DNA of 64,000 bases, from the NCBI RefSeq assembly GCF_031880315.1, contig NZ_CP134771.1, forward strand, positions 3,034,001 through 3,098,000. Direction: 5' to 3'. Below the pieces are notes generated by a model. The model had not been told where the DNA came from. It ran no database searches and saw only the letters and a list, made by a program, of their open reading frames with translations. Below, piece after piece: positions 1-11,572 of the stretch. This DNA comes from Pseudomonas baltica. GTDB taxonomy: Bacteria > Pseudomonadota > Gammaproteobacteria > Pseudomonadales > Pseudomonadaceae. Every line of letters begins with the position of its first letter. Position 1 is the stretch's first letter. The translations under genes were made by a program, and so were the position numbers.

Positions 1-1901
1 TGCCCCGCCAGCTTGTCCAGCTCGACACTGCTGGCAGTCGTCTGCTGTACAAGATCGGCAGCGCGCTCCGCCTGCAGATGAATCGTCTCCACTCGCCCTT
101 TCACCGCCTGCGCCCCTTGCGCCTGATGGGCCGCCGCCTGGGTCGCCAGACCGATCGCGGCATGCACCTGCTCCACCGAAGCCTGCACGCTCTGTTGCAA
201 CCGCGCACTGCCCTGCAATACTCGCAACCCCTCATCGGCCTGACGCCCGGCCTGACTGATCGCTGCCACCGCCTCCTTGGCCCCCGCCTGCAACGCCCCG
301 ATATGCGACTGGATATCGCCCGTAGAGCGCTGCGTCTTGCTGGCCAAAGCCCGCACTTCATCCGCCACCACGGCAAAGCCGCGCCCGCTTTCACCCGCGC
401 GGGCCGCCTCGATGGCCGCGTTGAGCGCCAGCAGGTTGGTCTGCTCGGCGATGCCATGAATTACCGTCAGCACCACCTCGATCTGCTGACTTTGCTCAGC
501 CAACCGCTCGATCACTCGCGAACCTGTCTGTACCTGCCCCGCCAAGGCCTCTATCAGCCCGCCCACCTGCTGCGAAGCGCGGGTGTTTTCATCGGTCGCC
601 TGGCGAATCTCCACCACCTGCGCCAGCGCCGATTGCATCGCCTGGCTTTCCGCCTGCGCCTCGTCCGCCATCTTCGACAACGCCTGCAAGCTCGCTGCCA
701 CCTCGTCCCGCTGCAGCTCGGCGGCGGCATTGGCGCCGGCGTTGCGCTGCGTCAGGGCACCAATTTCCGCACCGGTGCGCTGAGCCACATCACCCGCCTC
801 GCGCACGATGGGCTGCAACTTGTCGACGAAGCGATTGACCGCTGCGGCCATATCGCCAATTTCGTCACGACTGTCGAGCTGTACCCGCTTGGTCAGGTCG
901 CCCTCGCCCGCCGCCAGATCATCGAGCGCGCGAATCAACAGATGCAGCTTGCTGACCACCCGGCGCCCGAGCACCACCGCCAGCACCAGCAATACCCCCA
1001 GGCCGACCAGTGCCAGGCCCATGCCGATGCGCCAACGCAATGCGCCCGCCGCTTCCTGCACCGCAGCGGTAGTATTGGCCTGCATGCCGGTCGCGCTGTC
1101 CTGCGCAATCTTGAGCCGACCTTGCAGCGTCTTCGCGCTGTCGCTGGCAGCGGAACCCAGGCTGTCGCCCACCAATTGAGCGCCACTGGCAATCAGTGCA
1201 GCAAAACGCTTGTCGAGCGCCTTGAGCTCGACATCGATAGACGCCGTCGATACGCCCATGCGTACCTTGCCGATCTCCACGCCGTTGGGGCTGATGGAGG
1301 ACTCGACGTAATACACGGCCGGGTCGTTGCGCGCTGCATCCAGCGCTTTGTCCAGCGCGCGATCGCCGGCACCCTTCTCCACCAGTGCCTGGTTGATCGG
1401 GTTGTCGCGATTGAGATAACGGGTCAGGTGCTCGCCCGCGGCGTCGTCATAGACCACGAACAGCACGTTCGGATTGCGCTGGGCGCGCCGGGCGAATTCC
1501 GACAGCGCTGGCACATCGTTGTCCCACATGGCCCGCGGCGCCACCGAGGCGAGCAGTTGCGCCATGTCGTTGGCCGAGTCATGCAGGTCCTTCTCCAAGG
1601 TGGCGCGCAGTTGCTTCTGCTCATCCTGGAGGCGTGTCGACAAACCCGCCGTGAGCTTCTGCCGGGTGCTGCTCGACAGCGCCTCGAGGCTGCCACGCAC
1701 CTCATCGCTGGCCTGCCCCAGCTCGGCACTCAGGCGCTGGCTGTCAACTTGCATGCTCTTGCCTAAATCCGCCTCCAGGGCGCTCACCGTGCTCCGCGTA
1801 AGAGCAACGGCCACCAGCACCTGCACCAAAAGGGCAATGCCGAGCGCGATGAACACCGGACGCAACAAACGACTCTGCAACAACGAAAGAATGGCCGACA
1901 C
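1..1901 (-). CDS. Methyl-accepting chemotaxis protein (3' end beyond the window)
   Basis: Transmembrane chemoreceptor that would signal to CheA/CheW; 633 codons are visible and the C-terminus lies outside the window. Translation from a GTG at 1901 gives a short cytoplasmic tail, a first membrane helix (about residues 13-37), a periplasmic domain of roughly 250 residues, a second helix (about 288-307), a HAMP region (DSRDEIGDM) and the signalling hairpin. The hairpin tip contains the hallmark [18 protein letters not shown], followed by [15 protein letters not shown]. The GTG start is preferred because GAGGG sits 7 nt upstream and because the only nearby upstream ATG is out of frame. The ligand cannot be deduced from the sequence. 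It follows purA on the same strand but is separated from it by a terminator, so it probably has its own promoter. Confidence 0.93.
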   Translation of the reverse strand, partial: MSAILSLLQSRLLRPVFIALGIALLVQVLVAVALTRSTVSALEADLGKSMQVDSQRLSAELGQASDEVRGSLEALSSSTRQKLTAGLSTRLQDEQKQLRATLEKDLHDSANDMAQLLASVAPRAMWDNDVPALSEFARRAQRNPNVLFVVYDDAAGEHLTRYLNRDNPINQALVEKGAGDRALDKALDAARNDPAVYYVESSISPNGVEIGKVRMGVSTASIDVELKALDKRFAALIASGAQLVGDSLGSAASDSAKTLQGRLKIAQDSATGMQANTTAAVQEAAGALRWRIGMGLALVGLGVLLVLAVVLGRRVVSKLHLLIRALDDLAAGEGDLTKRVQLDSRDEIGDMAAAVNRFVDKLQPIVREAGDVAQRTGAEIGALTQRNAGANAAAELQRDEVAASLQALSKMADEAQAESQAMQSALAQVVEIRQATDENTRASQQVGGLIEALAGQVQTGSRVIERLAEQSQQIEVVLTVIHGIAEQTNLLALNAAIEAARAGESGRGFAVVADEVRALASKTQRSTGDIQSHIGALQAGAKEAVAAISQAGRQADEGLRVLQGSARLQQSVQASVEQVHAAIGLATQAAAHQAQGAQAVKGRVETIHLQAERAADLVQQTTASSVELDKLAG

Positions 1902-1994
1902 CGCTGAACCCTCATTTTGTGGCTGCCACTAAAATGATGGCACTTCACACGAGGAGAGTCTCAGCAAATCCTGTGCCGCACAGGTGACAGAAAC

Positions 1995-2023
1995 GACAAA
2001 GGGCCCGAATAGGGCCCCTTGTC
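1995..2023 (-). terminator. Terminator downstream of purA
   Basis: A 12-bp inverted repeat (GACAAGGGGCCC pairing with GGGCCCTTTGTC, one mismatch) around a short loop, lying just beyond the purA stop codon. The run of T on the 3' side is short and broken, so efficiency is uncertain. Confidence 0.65.
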
Positions 2024-2042
2024 TGTTACCGCGCTCGCTTGA

Positions 2043-3389
<1,347 letters not shown>

Positions 3390-4577
3390 TCAAGAAGCCA
3401 GCGGCAATACCTGCCACAGCCCGTTCTGCTGAATCAATTGCCGGTCACAGTCCGCCTCCAGGGCGGCGCTCGCCGGTTGTCCAGGCAACGCCTGAACCAC
3501 CCGCTGACCTTCGCTGCGCAGCTGGCAGACCGTCTGCCAGAGCGCTGCATCCGTGCTGTCAGGCATCCAGATGCCGCCAGACGGGAGCTCGATCTCGTTG
3601 CTGCCCAATGTCACCAGGCTCTTGAGATCGGTTGAAAAACCAGTGGCCGGACGCGCGCGCCCGAAATCCGCACCGATATCATCGTAACGACCGCCCTGGG
3701 CGATCGACACGCCGACACCCGGTACGAACGCGGCGAACACCACACCCGTGTGGTAGTGGTAGCCGCGCAGCTCGCCCAGGTCGAAATACAGCGGCAACTG
3801 CGGGAACCGCGCGGCCAGGCGCTTGGCGATTTCCAGCAAATCCTTCAACGCCGCCACAACGGGCGCCGGTGCATCGGCCAGCACTTCGCGGGCCTGCTCC
3901 AATACTTCCTGACCGCCACACAGCCCGACCAACGCACGCAGCATGCGCGCCAGGTCAGCGGGCAGGCCGGCCGTCAGGCTTATGACTTCGTCGATAGCCT
4001 TGCGTTGCAGGGCATCGAACAACTGCTGCTCGACCTCGCCGGTCAGGCCGGCCGCCCGGGCCAGGCCACGGTAGATACCGACATGACCAAGATCCATGTG
4101 CACACCCGGCACCTGCCACAGATCAAGCATAGCCAGCATCAGGCTGATCACTTCAACATCGCTGCTCGGGCTGGCATCACCATAGAGCTCGGCGCCCAGC
4201 TGGATAGGGCTGCGCGAATTCGACAGCGCCCGCGGCTTGGCATGCAGCACGCTGCCGGCATAGCACAGGCGGCTTGGGCCTTTGCGGCGCATGGTGTGAG
4301 CGTCGATGCGGGCGACCTGAGGCGTGATGTCGGCCCGAAAGCCCATCAGCCGACCCGATTGCGGGTCGATCACCTTGAAGGTGCGCAGATCCAGGTCCTG
4401 GCCCGCGCCGGTCAACAGCGACTCCAGGTACTCGATATGCGGAGTGACGACGAACTCGTAGCCCCAGCTCTGGAACAGATCCAACACCTTGCGGCGCGCT
4501 ACTTCGATGCGCGCTGCTTCCGGCGGCAGTACTTCTTCGATGCCATCTGGCAGCAGCCAGCGGTCTACCGTTGCCAT
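3390..4577 (-). CDS. hisZ: ATP phosphoribosyltransferase regulatory subunit
   Basis: HisZ is a histidyl-tRNA synthetase paralogue that does not charge tRNA. It forms a hetero-octamer with the short form of HisG and confers histidine feedback on the first step of histidine synthesis. The 395-residue product begins [21 protein letters not shown] and has class II synthetase-like motifs (for example [15 protein letters not shown]) but lacks the C-terminal anticodon-binding domain. GGGGA lies upstream of the ATG. The hisG partner is not in this window. The gene sits between a terminator after hflC and purA. Confidence 0.95.
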   Translation of the reverse strand: MATVDRWLLPDGIEEVLPPEAARIEVARRKVLDLFQSWGYEFVVTPHIEYLESLLTGAGQDLDLRTFKVIDPQSGRLMGFRADITPQVARIDAHTMRRKGPSRLCYAGSVLHAKPRALSNSRSPIQLGAELYGDASPSSDVEVISLMLAMLDLWQVPGVHMDLGHVGIYRGLARAAGLTGEVEQQLFDALQRKAIDEVISLTAGLPADLARMLRALVGLCGGQEVLEQAREVLADAPAPVVAALKDLLEIAKRLAARFPQLPLYFDLGELRGYHYHTGVVFAAFVPGVGVSIAQGGRYDDIGADFGRARPATGFSTDLKSLVTLGSNEIELPSGGIWMPDSTDAALWQTVCQLRSEGQRVVQALPGQPASAALEADCDRQLIQQNGLWQVLPLAS

Positions 4578-4750
4578 TACGCCAATCCCCTTTGATCCGG
4601 GCGGCCCGCCCTGAGCCGAGCCTTGAGTGAAGCAGATAGCGGCGCAGGCGCACGGCGGTCGCTACAGACCGCACAAGCCCTGGAGGCCGCTATCCTCGAA
4701 ATCTTTACCGATGCACGGCCCGCTTAAAGGCCAATCGATATCGCAGACGC

Positions 4751-4774
4751 AAAAAAGCCGGGAATTTCCCGGCT
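4751..4774 (-). terminator. Intrinsic terminator after hflC
   Basis: Read on the minus strand: GCCGGGAAATTCCCGGC hairpin followed immediately by six T. It separates the hflKC transcript from hisZ-purA. Confidence 0.85.
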
Positions 4775-4863
4775 GCCGCATCATACACACGTTTTGCCGA
4801 AGGATCACCCCGCCAGACGGATAAGCCGCCCGGCGGAGCCCTTCGCAGTGATGACTGCGACCT

Positions 4864-5730
4864 TTACTTGGGTTTCTTCATGTACTGGAAGAAATCGCTG
4901 CTCGGGTCGAGTACCAGCACATCACTCTTGCTGGAGAAGCTGTCGCGGTAGGCACGCAGGCTGCGATAGAACCCGTAGAACTCAGGGTCCTGGGAATAAG
5001 CCTTGGCGTAGATGGCTGCTGCTTGCGCATCACCATCACCACGGGCCTCTTCCGATTCGCGATAGGCCTCGGCCAGCAGTACACGGCGCTGGCGGTCGGC
5101 ATCGGCGCGGATACCCTCAGCCAGCTCGTTACCCTTGGCACGGTGCTCGCGAGCCTCACGCTCACGTTCAGTGCTCATGCGCTCGAACACGCTTTTGTTG
5201 ACTTCCTTGGGCAGATCGATGCCCTTGACCCGCACATCGATCACCTCGATCCCCAACTCTTTGTCGGCGATACGATTCAGCGAAGCGGTCATGTCAGCCA
5301 TCAGTGCGTCGCGCTCACCGGACACTACTTCATGCAGCGTACGCTTGCCGAACTGGTCACGCAGACCGGACTCGAGGCGACGCCCCAAGCGATCGTCGGC
5401 GTTGGCCTTGAGGCCCGACGTGGCGGTATAGAAACGCTCGGCGTCCTTGATCCGCCACTTGGCGTAGGCATCGACCATCACGGCTTTCTTTTCCAGCGTC
5501 AGGAACCGCTGAGTAGGCGCGTCGAGAGTCTGCAGCCGCGCGTCGAACTTGCGCACCTGGTTCACATACGGGATTTTCGCATGCAGGCCAGGGGCTACAT
5601 CGGCCTGAACGACACGGCCGAATTGCAGAAGCACAGCGCGTTCAGTCTGCGAAACGACATACAAGCTATTCCACGCGACGACCGCCAGGACAACGCCGAC
5701 GATCAGGACAATCACGGATTTATTGCTCAT
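4864..5730 (-). CDS. hflC: Protease modulator HflC
   Basis: Inner-membrane SPFH/prohibitin-family protein which, with HflK, forms a large periplasmic-facing assembly around FtsH and modulates its proteolysis of membrane proteins. The 288-residue product has one N-terminal membrane helix (about residues 5-23), the SPFH domain starting at YVVSQTERAVLLQFG, and a charged helical C-terminal half. Its ATG overlaps the hflK stop codon by one base (TGATG), so the two are translationally coupled. It is the last gene of the nnrD-to-hflC cluster and is followed by a clear terminator. Confidence 0.97.
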   Translation of the reverse strand: MSNKSVIVLIVGVVLAVVAWNSLYVVSQTERAVLLQFGRVVQADVAPGLHAKIPYVNQVRKFDARLQTLDAPTQRFLTLEKKAVMVDAYAKWRIKDAERFYTATSGLKANADDRLGRRLESGLRDQFGKRTLHEVVSGERDALMADMTASLNRIADKELGIEVIDVRVKGIDLPKEVNKSVFERMSTEREREAREHRAKGNELAEGIRADADRQRRVLLAEAYRESEEARGDGDAQAAAIYAKAYSQDPEFYGFYRSLRAYRDSFSSKSDVLVLDPSSDFFQYMKKPK

Positions 5731-6908
5731 CAGCGACTCTCCCTGGAACGCAATTCACGCTGCTGCTGTTGCAAGTCGGACGCCGCACGTGCACCCGCCG
5801 AATCGACCACCGGCGCCGGCGTTGTCGAGGACGCACCGCCATTGTTGCGGCTGCCCTGGACCATCTTGTCGAGCGGCAGATAGAGCAGGTTGTTGCCCTT
5901 GTCGCCACTGACCAGCACTTTGCTGGTGTTGCTGTAGACGTCCTGCATGGTTTCCAGATAAAGGCGCTCGCGCGTCACATCCGGGGCCTTGCGGTATTCG
6001 GTCAACAGCTTGGTGAAACGATCGGCCTCACCCTTGGCGCGCGAGACGACTTCGTCGCGATAGCCATTGGCATCTTCGATGATGCGCTGCGACTGACCAC
6101 GGGCTTCCGGCACGACGCCGTTGGCATAGGTTTCTGCCTGGTTGCGCGAGCGCTGCTCGTCTTCACGGGCACGGATCACGTCATCGAAGGCTTCCTGCAC
6201 TTCACGCGGGGCTGCCGCGCTCTGCACGTTGACCTGAGTCACGCTGATGCCGGTCTGATAAGTGTCGAGGAAGCGTTGCAGACGCTCCTTGATCTCACCC
6301 GCCATCTGCTCACGGCCTTCGGTCAGGACCTTGTCCATCGCGGTCGAGCCGACCACATGACGCAAGGCGCTGTCCGTCGCGTGCTGCAGGCTGACTTCAG
6401 GCTGGTCGACGTTGAGGACGAAGTCCTTCAGATTGCTGATCTTGTACTGCACGGTCAGCGGCACCTCGACGATGTTCTCGTCTTCGGTCAGCATCTGGCC
6501 CTGCTTGGAGTACGAACGCTCGCGCGTGACGTTTTCCATGTACTTTTTATCGAACGGTGGAAAGTAGATATTCAGGCCCGCACCCACGGTTTCGTAGTAC
6601 TTGCCGAAGCGCAGCACAACGGCCTGCTCCTGCTCGTCGACCACGTAGACCGCGCTGTACAGCCAGATAGCCACCAGCACTGCCAGGCCAATGCCCAGCA
6701 AGCCGAAGCCACCGCCTTTGGACGACGACGGACCACCGCCATCACCGCTGCGTTTTTTCCCACCACCGAACAAACCGTTCAGGCTTTCCTGTAGCTTGCG
6801 GAAGGCTTCATCCAGATCCGGTGGCCCCTTGCGGTCGCCTCCGCGGCGTTTGCCACCCCAGGGATCCTGATTATTCGAATTGCCACCACCCGGCTCATTC
6901 CAAGCCAT
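5730..6908 (-). CDS. hflK: FtsH protease activity modulator HflK
   Basis: Partner of HflC in the membrane HflKC-FtsH complex. The protein has 392 residues from the ATG at 6908, which gives the characteristic start MAWNEPGGGNSNNQDPWGG; two in-frame ATGs up to eight codons further upstream are less likely. A Gly/Lys-rich cytoplasmic N-terminus is followed by one membrane helix (about residues 75-95), the SPFH domain (YVVDEQEQAVVLRFG), a long helical region and a hydrophilic Gln/Arg-rich C-terminus. It lies about 95 bp downstream of hflX. Confidence 0.97.
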   Translation of the reverse strand: MAWNEPGGGNSNNQDPWGGKRRGGDRKGPPDLDEAFRKLQESLNGLFGGGKKRSGDGGGPSSSKGGGFGLLGIGLAVLVAIWLYSAVYVVDEQEQAVVLRFGKYYETVGAGLNIYFPPFDKKYMENVTRERSYSKQGQMLTEDENIVEVPLTVQYKISNLKDFVLNVDQPEVSLQHATDSALRHVVGSTAMDKVLTEGREQMAGEIKERLQRFLDTYQTGISVTQVNVQSAAAPREVQEAFDDVIRAREDEQRSRNQAETYANGVVPEARGQSQRIIEDANGYRDEVVSRAKGEADRFTKLLTEYRKAPDVTRERLYLETMQDVYSNTSKVLVSGDKGNNLLYLPLDKMVQGSRNNGGASSTTPAPVVDSAGARAASDLQQQQRELRSRESR

Positions 6909-7004
6909 AGCGCTCTCCATCTGATAAAGCAAAGACGCGCCCGCGGCGCGCCAACCAATGCTACAGAATGCCTGTCACCTCGGCATAACCAGATACCGAA
7001 GCAT

Positions 7005-8306
7005 TTATTGCAAAGTGTGTTGCTGGATGAATTCTTCGAGCTCCAGCCCTTCACGACTGATCAACCGATTGAACTCGACACGCGGCAGACGCACGGCCAG
7101 CAGGCTTGCGCCCTCGTCGTCGTGTGTTTCACTCTGGACCGCATTGACGGCGAAGAACTGCGCCCGCAAACGCGCGAATTGCTGCCCCAGGTGCAAGGTA
7201 CCGACGAACAGATCGTTTTCGATCAGTTCCGCCATGGCCTGGCGCAGCAGGTCCAGGCCGCGGCCATCACGAGCCGACACCCAGACTCGCTGCGGCTTGC
7301 CATCTGCATCGCGCTGAATCTGCGGCTCTACGCCTTCGAGCAGATCGAGTTTGTTATACACCTCGAGGATCGGCAAGCCTTGTGCACCAATTTCGGTCAG
7401 CACCGCCATCACCTGTTCGATCTGCTGATCGCGCTCGGGCTCGTGGGCATCGATCACATGCAGCAACAGGTCGCTGTTGTTGGACTCTTCGAGCGTAGCT
7501 CGGAAAGCCTCCACCAGCTTGTGCGGCAAATGGCGAATGAAGCCCACGGTATCGGCCAGCACGATCGGCCCGGCGTCGGGTAGCTCGAGCCGACGCAGGG
7601 TCGGATCGAGGGTAGCGAACAATTGGTCGGCCGCGTAGACATCCGAGGAGGTCACGGCATTGAAGAGCGTGGATTTGCCGGCGTTGGTGTAACCCACCAG
7701 CGACACCGAAGGAATGTCCGCACGCTTGCGGCCACGACGGGCCTGCTCGCGTTGACTGCGGACCTTTTCGAGGCGCGCCTTGATCTGGCGCAGGCGAACC
7801 CGCAACAGACGACGGTCGGTTTCAAGCTGGGTTTCACCCGGGCCGCGCATGCCGATACCGCCGCCCTGGCGCTCAAGGTGAGTCCAGCCACGCACCAGAC
7901 GCGTGCTCATATGCTCGAGCTGGGCCAGTTCGACCTGCAGCTTGCCTTCATGGGTACGGGCGCGTTGCGCGAAGATATCGAGAATCAGACCGGTACGGTC
8001 AAGCACGCGACACTCGAAAGCTTTTTCGAGGTTACGTTCCTGACTGGGTGTGAGGGTGTGGTTGAAGATCACCAGGTCGGCATGTTCTGCCTTGACCTGG
8101 TCACGCAACTCTTCGACCTTGCCACTGCCTATCAGATACTTGGCAGTGGGCTGATGTCGCGACACGCTCACGAACGCGACGGTGTCGGCACCTGCCGAGA
8201 CAGCCAGCTCCTGAAACTCCTGCGGATCTTCACGCGCCTCAGGGTCCTGACCATCCAAGTGAACGAGTATCGCCCGTTCACCACCGCCGTGGCGCTCAAA
8301 GAACAA
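7005..8306 (-). CDS. hflX: Ribosome-associated GTPase HflX
   Basis: GTPase that binds the 50S subunit and can split stalled 70S ribosomes under stress. The 433 residues comprise an N-terminal HflX domain, a coiled linker, and a G domain with G1 GYTNAGKS (about residue 205), G3 DTVGF and G4 NKLD, then a C-terminal domain. The N-terminal part carries the family sequence RVLDRTGLILDIFAQRARTHEGK in broken form. It starts only 12 bp after hfq and is very probably cotranscribed with it. Confidence 0.97.
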   Translation of the reverse strand: MFFERHGGGERAILVHLDGQDPEAREDPQEFQELAVSAGADTVAFVSVSRHQPTAKYLIGSGKVEELRDQVKAEHADLVIFNHTLTPSQERNLEKAFECRVLDRTGLILDIFAQRARTHEGKLQVELAQLEHMSTRLVRGWTHLERQGGGIGMRGPGETQLETDRRLLRVRLRQIKARLEKVRSQREQARRGRKRADIPSVSLVGYTNAGKSTLFNAVTSSDVYAADQLFATLDPTLRRLELPDAGPIVLADTVGFIRHLPHKLVEAFRATLEESNNSDLLLHVIDAHEPERDQQIEQVMAVLTEIGAQGLPILEVYNKLDLLEGVEPQIQRDADGKPQRVWVSARDGRGLDLLRQAMAELIENDLFVGTLHLGQQFARLRAQFFAVNAVQSETHDDEGASLLAVRLPRVEFNRLISREGLELEEFIQQHTLQ

Positions 8307-8318
8307 TGCAGACTCCTA

Positions 8319-8582
8319 TCAGGCGTTACCTGGTTCGCTGCCATGTTCGGCGCCATCTTCGCTGGCGCTAGGCAGGCGAATCGGACGGACCGGAACAACG
8401 GTGGAGATAGCGTGCTTGTAAACCATCTGGCTCACGGTGTTTTTCAGCAGGATGACGAACTGGTCGAACGACTCGATCGTGCCTTGCAGCTTGATACCGT
8501 TGACGAGATAAATTGAAACCCCCACTTTTTCTTTACGCAAGGTGTTCAAGTAAGGGTCTTGTAGCGAATGCCCTTTTGACAT
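8319..8582 (-). CDS. hfq: RNA chaperone Hfq
   Basis: Hexameric Sm-like protein that pairs small RNAs with mRNAs and, in Pseudomonas, works with Crc in catabolite repression. Translation from the ATG at 8582 gives the canonical [13 protein letters not shown] start and 87 residues; AAGGAGT lies just upstream, which rules out the 27-codon upstream extension of the frame. The Sm1 core and the Sm2 motif YKHAIST are intact. The short acidic tail ([16 protein letters not shown]) is of the Pseudomonas type. It lies between miaA and hflX. Confidence 0.98.
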   Translation of the reverse strand: MSKGHSLQDPYLNTLRKEKVGVSIYLVNGIKLQGTIESFDQFVILLKNTVSQMVYKHAISTVVPVRPIRLPSASEDGAEHGSEPGNA

Positions 8583-8673
8583 GTGCCGCACTCCTTTAAG
8601 GATCGATAGAATAATTCGAAAAATGATGGCTTTAGCCGTCGCACCCCCAAGGATAGACGGCAATTGCAGGGAC

Positions 8674-9645
8674 TCAGCTCAATATGGAGACCGAATCCAG
8701 GTATTTCAAGGTGCGCGGCAGATTGTCGCAGGCCAGGCTGTCCAGCCAGTTTAAGTCAGCCCAACTGCGCAACCAGGTAAATTGTCGCTTCGCCAATTGG
8801 CGAGTGGCAATGATGCCCCGCTCCTGCATTTCTACCGCTGTCAGCTTGCCATCGAGATGATCCCAGACTTGCCGATAACCCACTGCCCGAATCGACGGCA
8901 GACCTGCATGCAAGTCGGCCCGGTCGTGCAGCGCTTTGACCTCGTCAACGAATCCCTGTTCAAGCATCTGCCCGAATCGAACTGCAATTCGGTCATGCAA
9001 CACCCGCCGATCCGTCGGAGCGATCGCCAGATTGGCCACAGTATAGGGCAATTGACCGCTTCCAGAAGCGCCTGCGTCAGTACTTTGCGCGATTTGTCGC
9101 TGCCGATGCTCGGTCATGCTCGCGCCGCTGACCAGAAACACCTCCAACGCGCGGATCAAGCGCTGGGGATCATTGGGGTGAATGCGTGCCGCCGACACCG
9201 GATCGACGGCCGCCAGACGCGCGTGCAGCGCTTGCCAGCCGTCACGTGCGGCGTCTGCTTCAAGGGTTTCGCGCACCTGGGCGTCGGCGGCCGGCATATC
9301 GGCGAGCCCATCGAGCAACGCCTTGAAATACAACATGGTGCCGCCCACCAGTAACGGGATATTGCCCCGCGCGGTGATCTCGGCCATGGCCTGCAAGGCA
9401 TCGCGACGAAAATCCGCCGCGCTGTAGCTCTGCGCCGGGTCGAGGATGTCGATCAGCCGATGGGGGTACTGGGCGAGCACGTCGCGGGACGGCTTGGCGG
9501 TACCGATGTCCATGCCGCGATAGACCAGCGCCGAGTCGACGCTGATCAGCTCGCAGGGCAGCACCTTGGTCAGCTCGATGGCCAGGTCGGTCTTGCCGGC
9601 AGCGGTCGGCCCCATCAGGAAAATGGCGGGTGGCAAGGCACTCAT
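8674..9645 (-). CDS. miaA: tRNA dimethylallyltransferase
   Basis: Transfers the dimethylallyl group to N6 of A37 in tRNAs that read UNN codons. The 323-residue product has the P-loop GPTAAGKT (residues 12-19), the substrate-binding [19 protein letters not shown] region and the C-terminal helical insertion domain. It starts one base after the mutL stop (TGA-G-ATG), indicating translational coupling. It is followed by a 91-bp gap before hfq that may carry an internal hfq promoter. Confidence 0.97.
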   Translation of the reverse strand: MSALPPAIFLMGPTAAGKTDLAIELTKVLPCELISVDSALVYRGMDIGTAKPSRDVLAQYPHRLIDILDPAQSYSAADFRRDALQAMAEITARGNIPLLVGGTMLYFKALLDGLADMPAADAQVRETLEADAARDGWQALHARLAAVDPVSAARIHPNDPQRLIRALEVFLVSGASMTEHRQRQIAQSTDAGASGSGQLPYTVANLAIAPTDRRVLHDRIAVRFGQMLEQGFVDEVKALHDRADLHAGLPSIRAVGYRQVWDHLDGKLTAVEMQERGIIATRQLAKRQFTWLRSWADLNWLDSLACDNLPRTLKYLDSVSILS

Positions 9646-9646
9646 C

Positions 9647-11572
9647 TCAGCGCCCCCGCAGGAACAGCTTGTCGAGGTCGTCCAAGCCCATCTGCGTCCA
9701 GGTCGGTCGACCGTGGTTGCACTGGCCGCTGCGCTCGGTGATTTCCATATCGCGCAGCAGGCCGTTCATTTCTGGGATGGCCAGGCGCCGGTTGGCGCGG
9801 ATCGCGCCGTGGCAGGCCATGGTGCCGAGCAACTCGTTCAGATGCGCCTGGATACGATCGCTGGTGCCGTACTCCATCAGGTCGGCGAGCACGTCATGCA
9901 CCAGGCGATTGGCCTCGGCCTGCTTGAGCAGCGCCGGAATCTGCCGGATGGCCAATGTTTCCGGGCCCAGACGCTGCAGCTCGAAGCCCAGGCGCTGGAA
10001 CCAGCTGGCGTGCTCTTCGGCGCAATCGGCCTCGCGCTGGCTGACCGCAATGGATTCGGGCACCAGCAGGGGCTGGCCACTCAGGCCTTCGCTGGCCATG
10101 GCGATTTTCAGGCGCTCGTACATGATGCGCTCGTGGGCCGCGTGCATGTCCACCAGCACCAGGCCCTGCGCGTTTTCGGCAAGGATATAGATGCCCTTCA
10201 GTTGCGCCAGGGCGTAGCCCAATGGCGGAATGTCACCATCGCTGGTCGGCAGTGCGGGGGCGCCTTCAGCACCTGGTAGCGGTTTGAAGAACTCGCGATA
10301 GGCCGCCTGGGCTTCCGCGACCGGCAAAGCAGCCGAGGGCCGTGGCACGTACTGATTGCCGTAGCCACCGGACCCGGATCCGGAACCGCTGCCACCGTAA
10401 TTACCCTGCAGGCCCGCGCCGTAGGTCGGCGCCGAGGCCGTAGGCTCGAGCAGATTGGCCGCCAGACGCATCTCGCCTTGCGGACCGAATTCACCGGCAT
10501 CGAGCCCGGTCGCCCGCGCCGCCTCAGGCGTGGCAGACGCTGCTGGCAAGTGATCTTCCGGTCGCACATCGGCCAAGGAGCGGTGCAAGGTGCCGTACAG
10601 GAAGTCGTGCACGCTGCGGCCATCACGAAAACGCACTTCGTGCTTGGTCGGGTGCACATTGACGTCGACTGCCGTCGGATCGACCTCCAGAAACAGCACG
10701 AACGTTGGGTGACGACCGTTGAACAGCACGTCGCGATAGGCCTGGCGCACCGCATGCGCCACCAGCTTGTCGCGCACCGCCCGGCCGTTGACGAAAAAGT
10801 ACTGCAAGTCAGCCTGGCTACGGGAAAAGGTCGGCAGCCCGACCCAGCCCCACAGGTGCAAGCCGTTGCGTTCGACTTCAATCGGCAGCGCCTGCTCCAG
10901 GAACGCCGGGCCGCACACCGCAGCGACGCGACGAGCACGGGCGGTGTCGTCGTGGGCGTCATGCAGGCTGAGCACGGTCTTGCCGTTGTGGCGCAGATGG
11001 AAGCCGACATCGAAGCGGGCCAGCGCCAGACGCTTGATCACTTCCTGCAGGTGATCGAACTCGGTTTTTTCGGTCTTGAGAAACTTGCGCCGCGCGGGCG
11101 TGTTGAAGAACAGGTCGCGCACTTCCACCGAAGTGCCCACCGGGTGCGCGGCGGGCTGGACTCGCGGAGCCATGTCGCGACCTTCGGTCTCCACCTGCCA
11201 AGCCTGCTCGGCATCCTGAGTGCGCGAGGTCAGGGTCAGGCGCGCCACCGAACTGATCGATGCCAGCGCCTCGCCGCGAAAGCCCAGGCTCATCACCCGC
11301 TCCAGGTCATCCAGGTCGCGGATCTTGCTGGTAGCGTGGCGGGCCAGGGCCAGCGGCAGGTCATCGCTGGAGATACCGCCGCCATCGTCACGCACCCGCA
11401 GCAGCTTGACGCCACCTTGCTCGACGTCGATATCGATACGCCGGGCGCCTGAGTCGAGGCTGTTTTCCAGCAGTTCCTTGATCACCGAGGCCGGGCGCTC
11501 GACCACCTCGCCAGCAGCGATTTGGTTGGCAAGGCGCGGGCTGAGCAGCTCGATACGGGCGGTAGTATTCAT
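9647..11572 (-). CDS. mutL: DNA mismatch repair protein MutL
   Basis: GHKL ATPase that links MutS recognition to strand incision. In the 641 residues the N-terminal ATPase motifs [14 protein letters not shown] and GFRGEAL are intact, followed by a Gly/Ser-rich linker (about 380-400) and a C-terminal dimerisation domain. The C-terminal nuclease signature DQHA(x)2E(x)4E is present with Met in place of Gln ([12 protein letters not shown] from D475), consistent with an endonuclease-type MutL in a species without a Dam/MutH system. Its ATG overlaps the amiB stop by four bases (ATGA). Confidence 0.97.
   Translation of the reverse strand: MNTTARIELLSPRLANQIAAGEVVERPASVIKELLENSLDSGARRIDIDVEQGGVKLLRVRDDGGGISSDDLPLALARHATSKIRDLDDLERVMSLGFRGEALASISSVARLTLTSRTQDAEQAWQVETEGRDMAPRVQPAAHPVGTSVEVRDLFFNTPARRKFLKTEKTEFDHLQEVIKRLALARFDVGFHLRHNGKTVLSLHDAHDDTARARRVAAVCGPAFLEQALPIEVERNGLHLWGWVGLPTFSRSQADLQYFFVNGRAVRDKLVAHAVRQAYRDVLFNGRHPTFVLFLEVDPTAVDVNVHPTKHEVRFRDGRSVHDFLYGTLHRSLADVRPEDHLPAASATPEAARATGLDAGEFGPQGEMRLAANLLEPTASAPTYGAGLQGNYGGSGSGSGSGGYGNQYVPRPSAALPVAEAQAAYREFFKPLPGAEGAPALPTSDGDIPPLGYALAQLKGIYILAENAQGLVLVDMHAAHERIMYERLKIAMASEGLSGQPLLVPESIAVSQREADCAEEHASWFQRLGFELQRLGPETLAIRQIPALLKQAEANRLVHDVLADLMEYGTSDRIQAHLNELLGTMACHGAIRANRRLAIPEMNGLLRDMEITERSGQCNHGRPTWTQMGLDDLDKLFLRGR

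Noticed and set aside
78..1766. 562-codon plus-strand open frame at the window start
   Set aside because: It is opposite a clear chemoreceptor on the minus strand, which contains the family hairpin motif.
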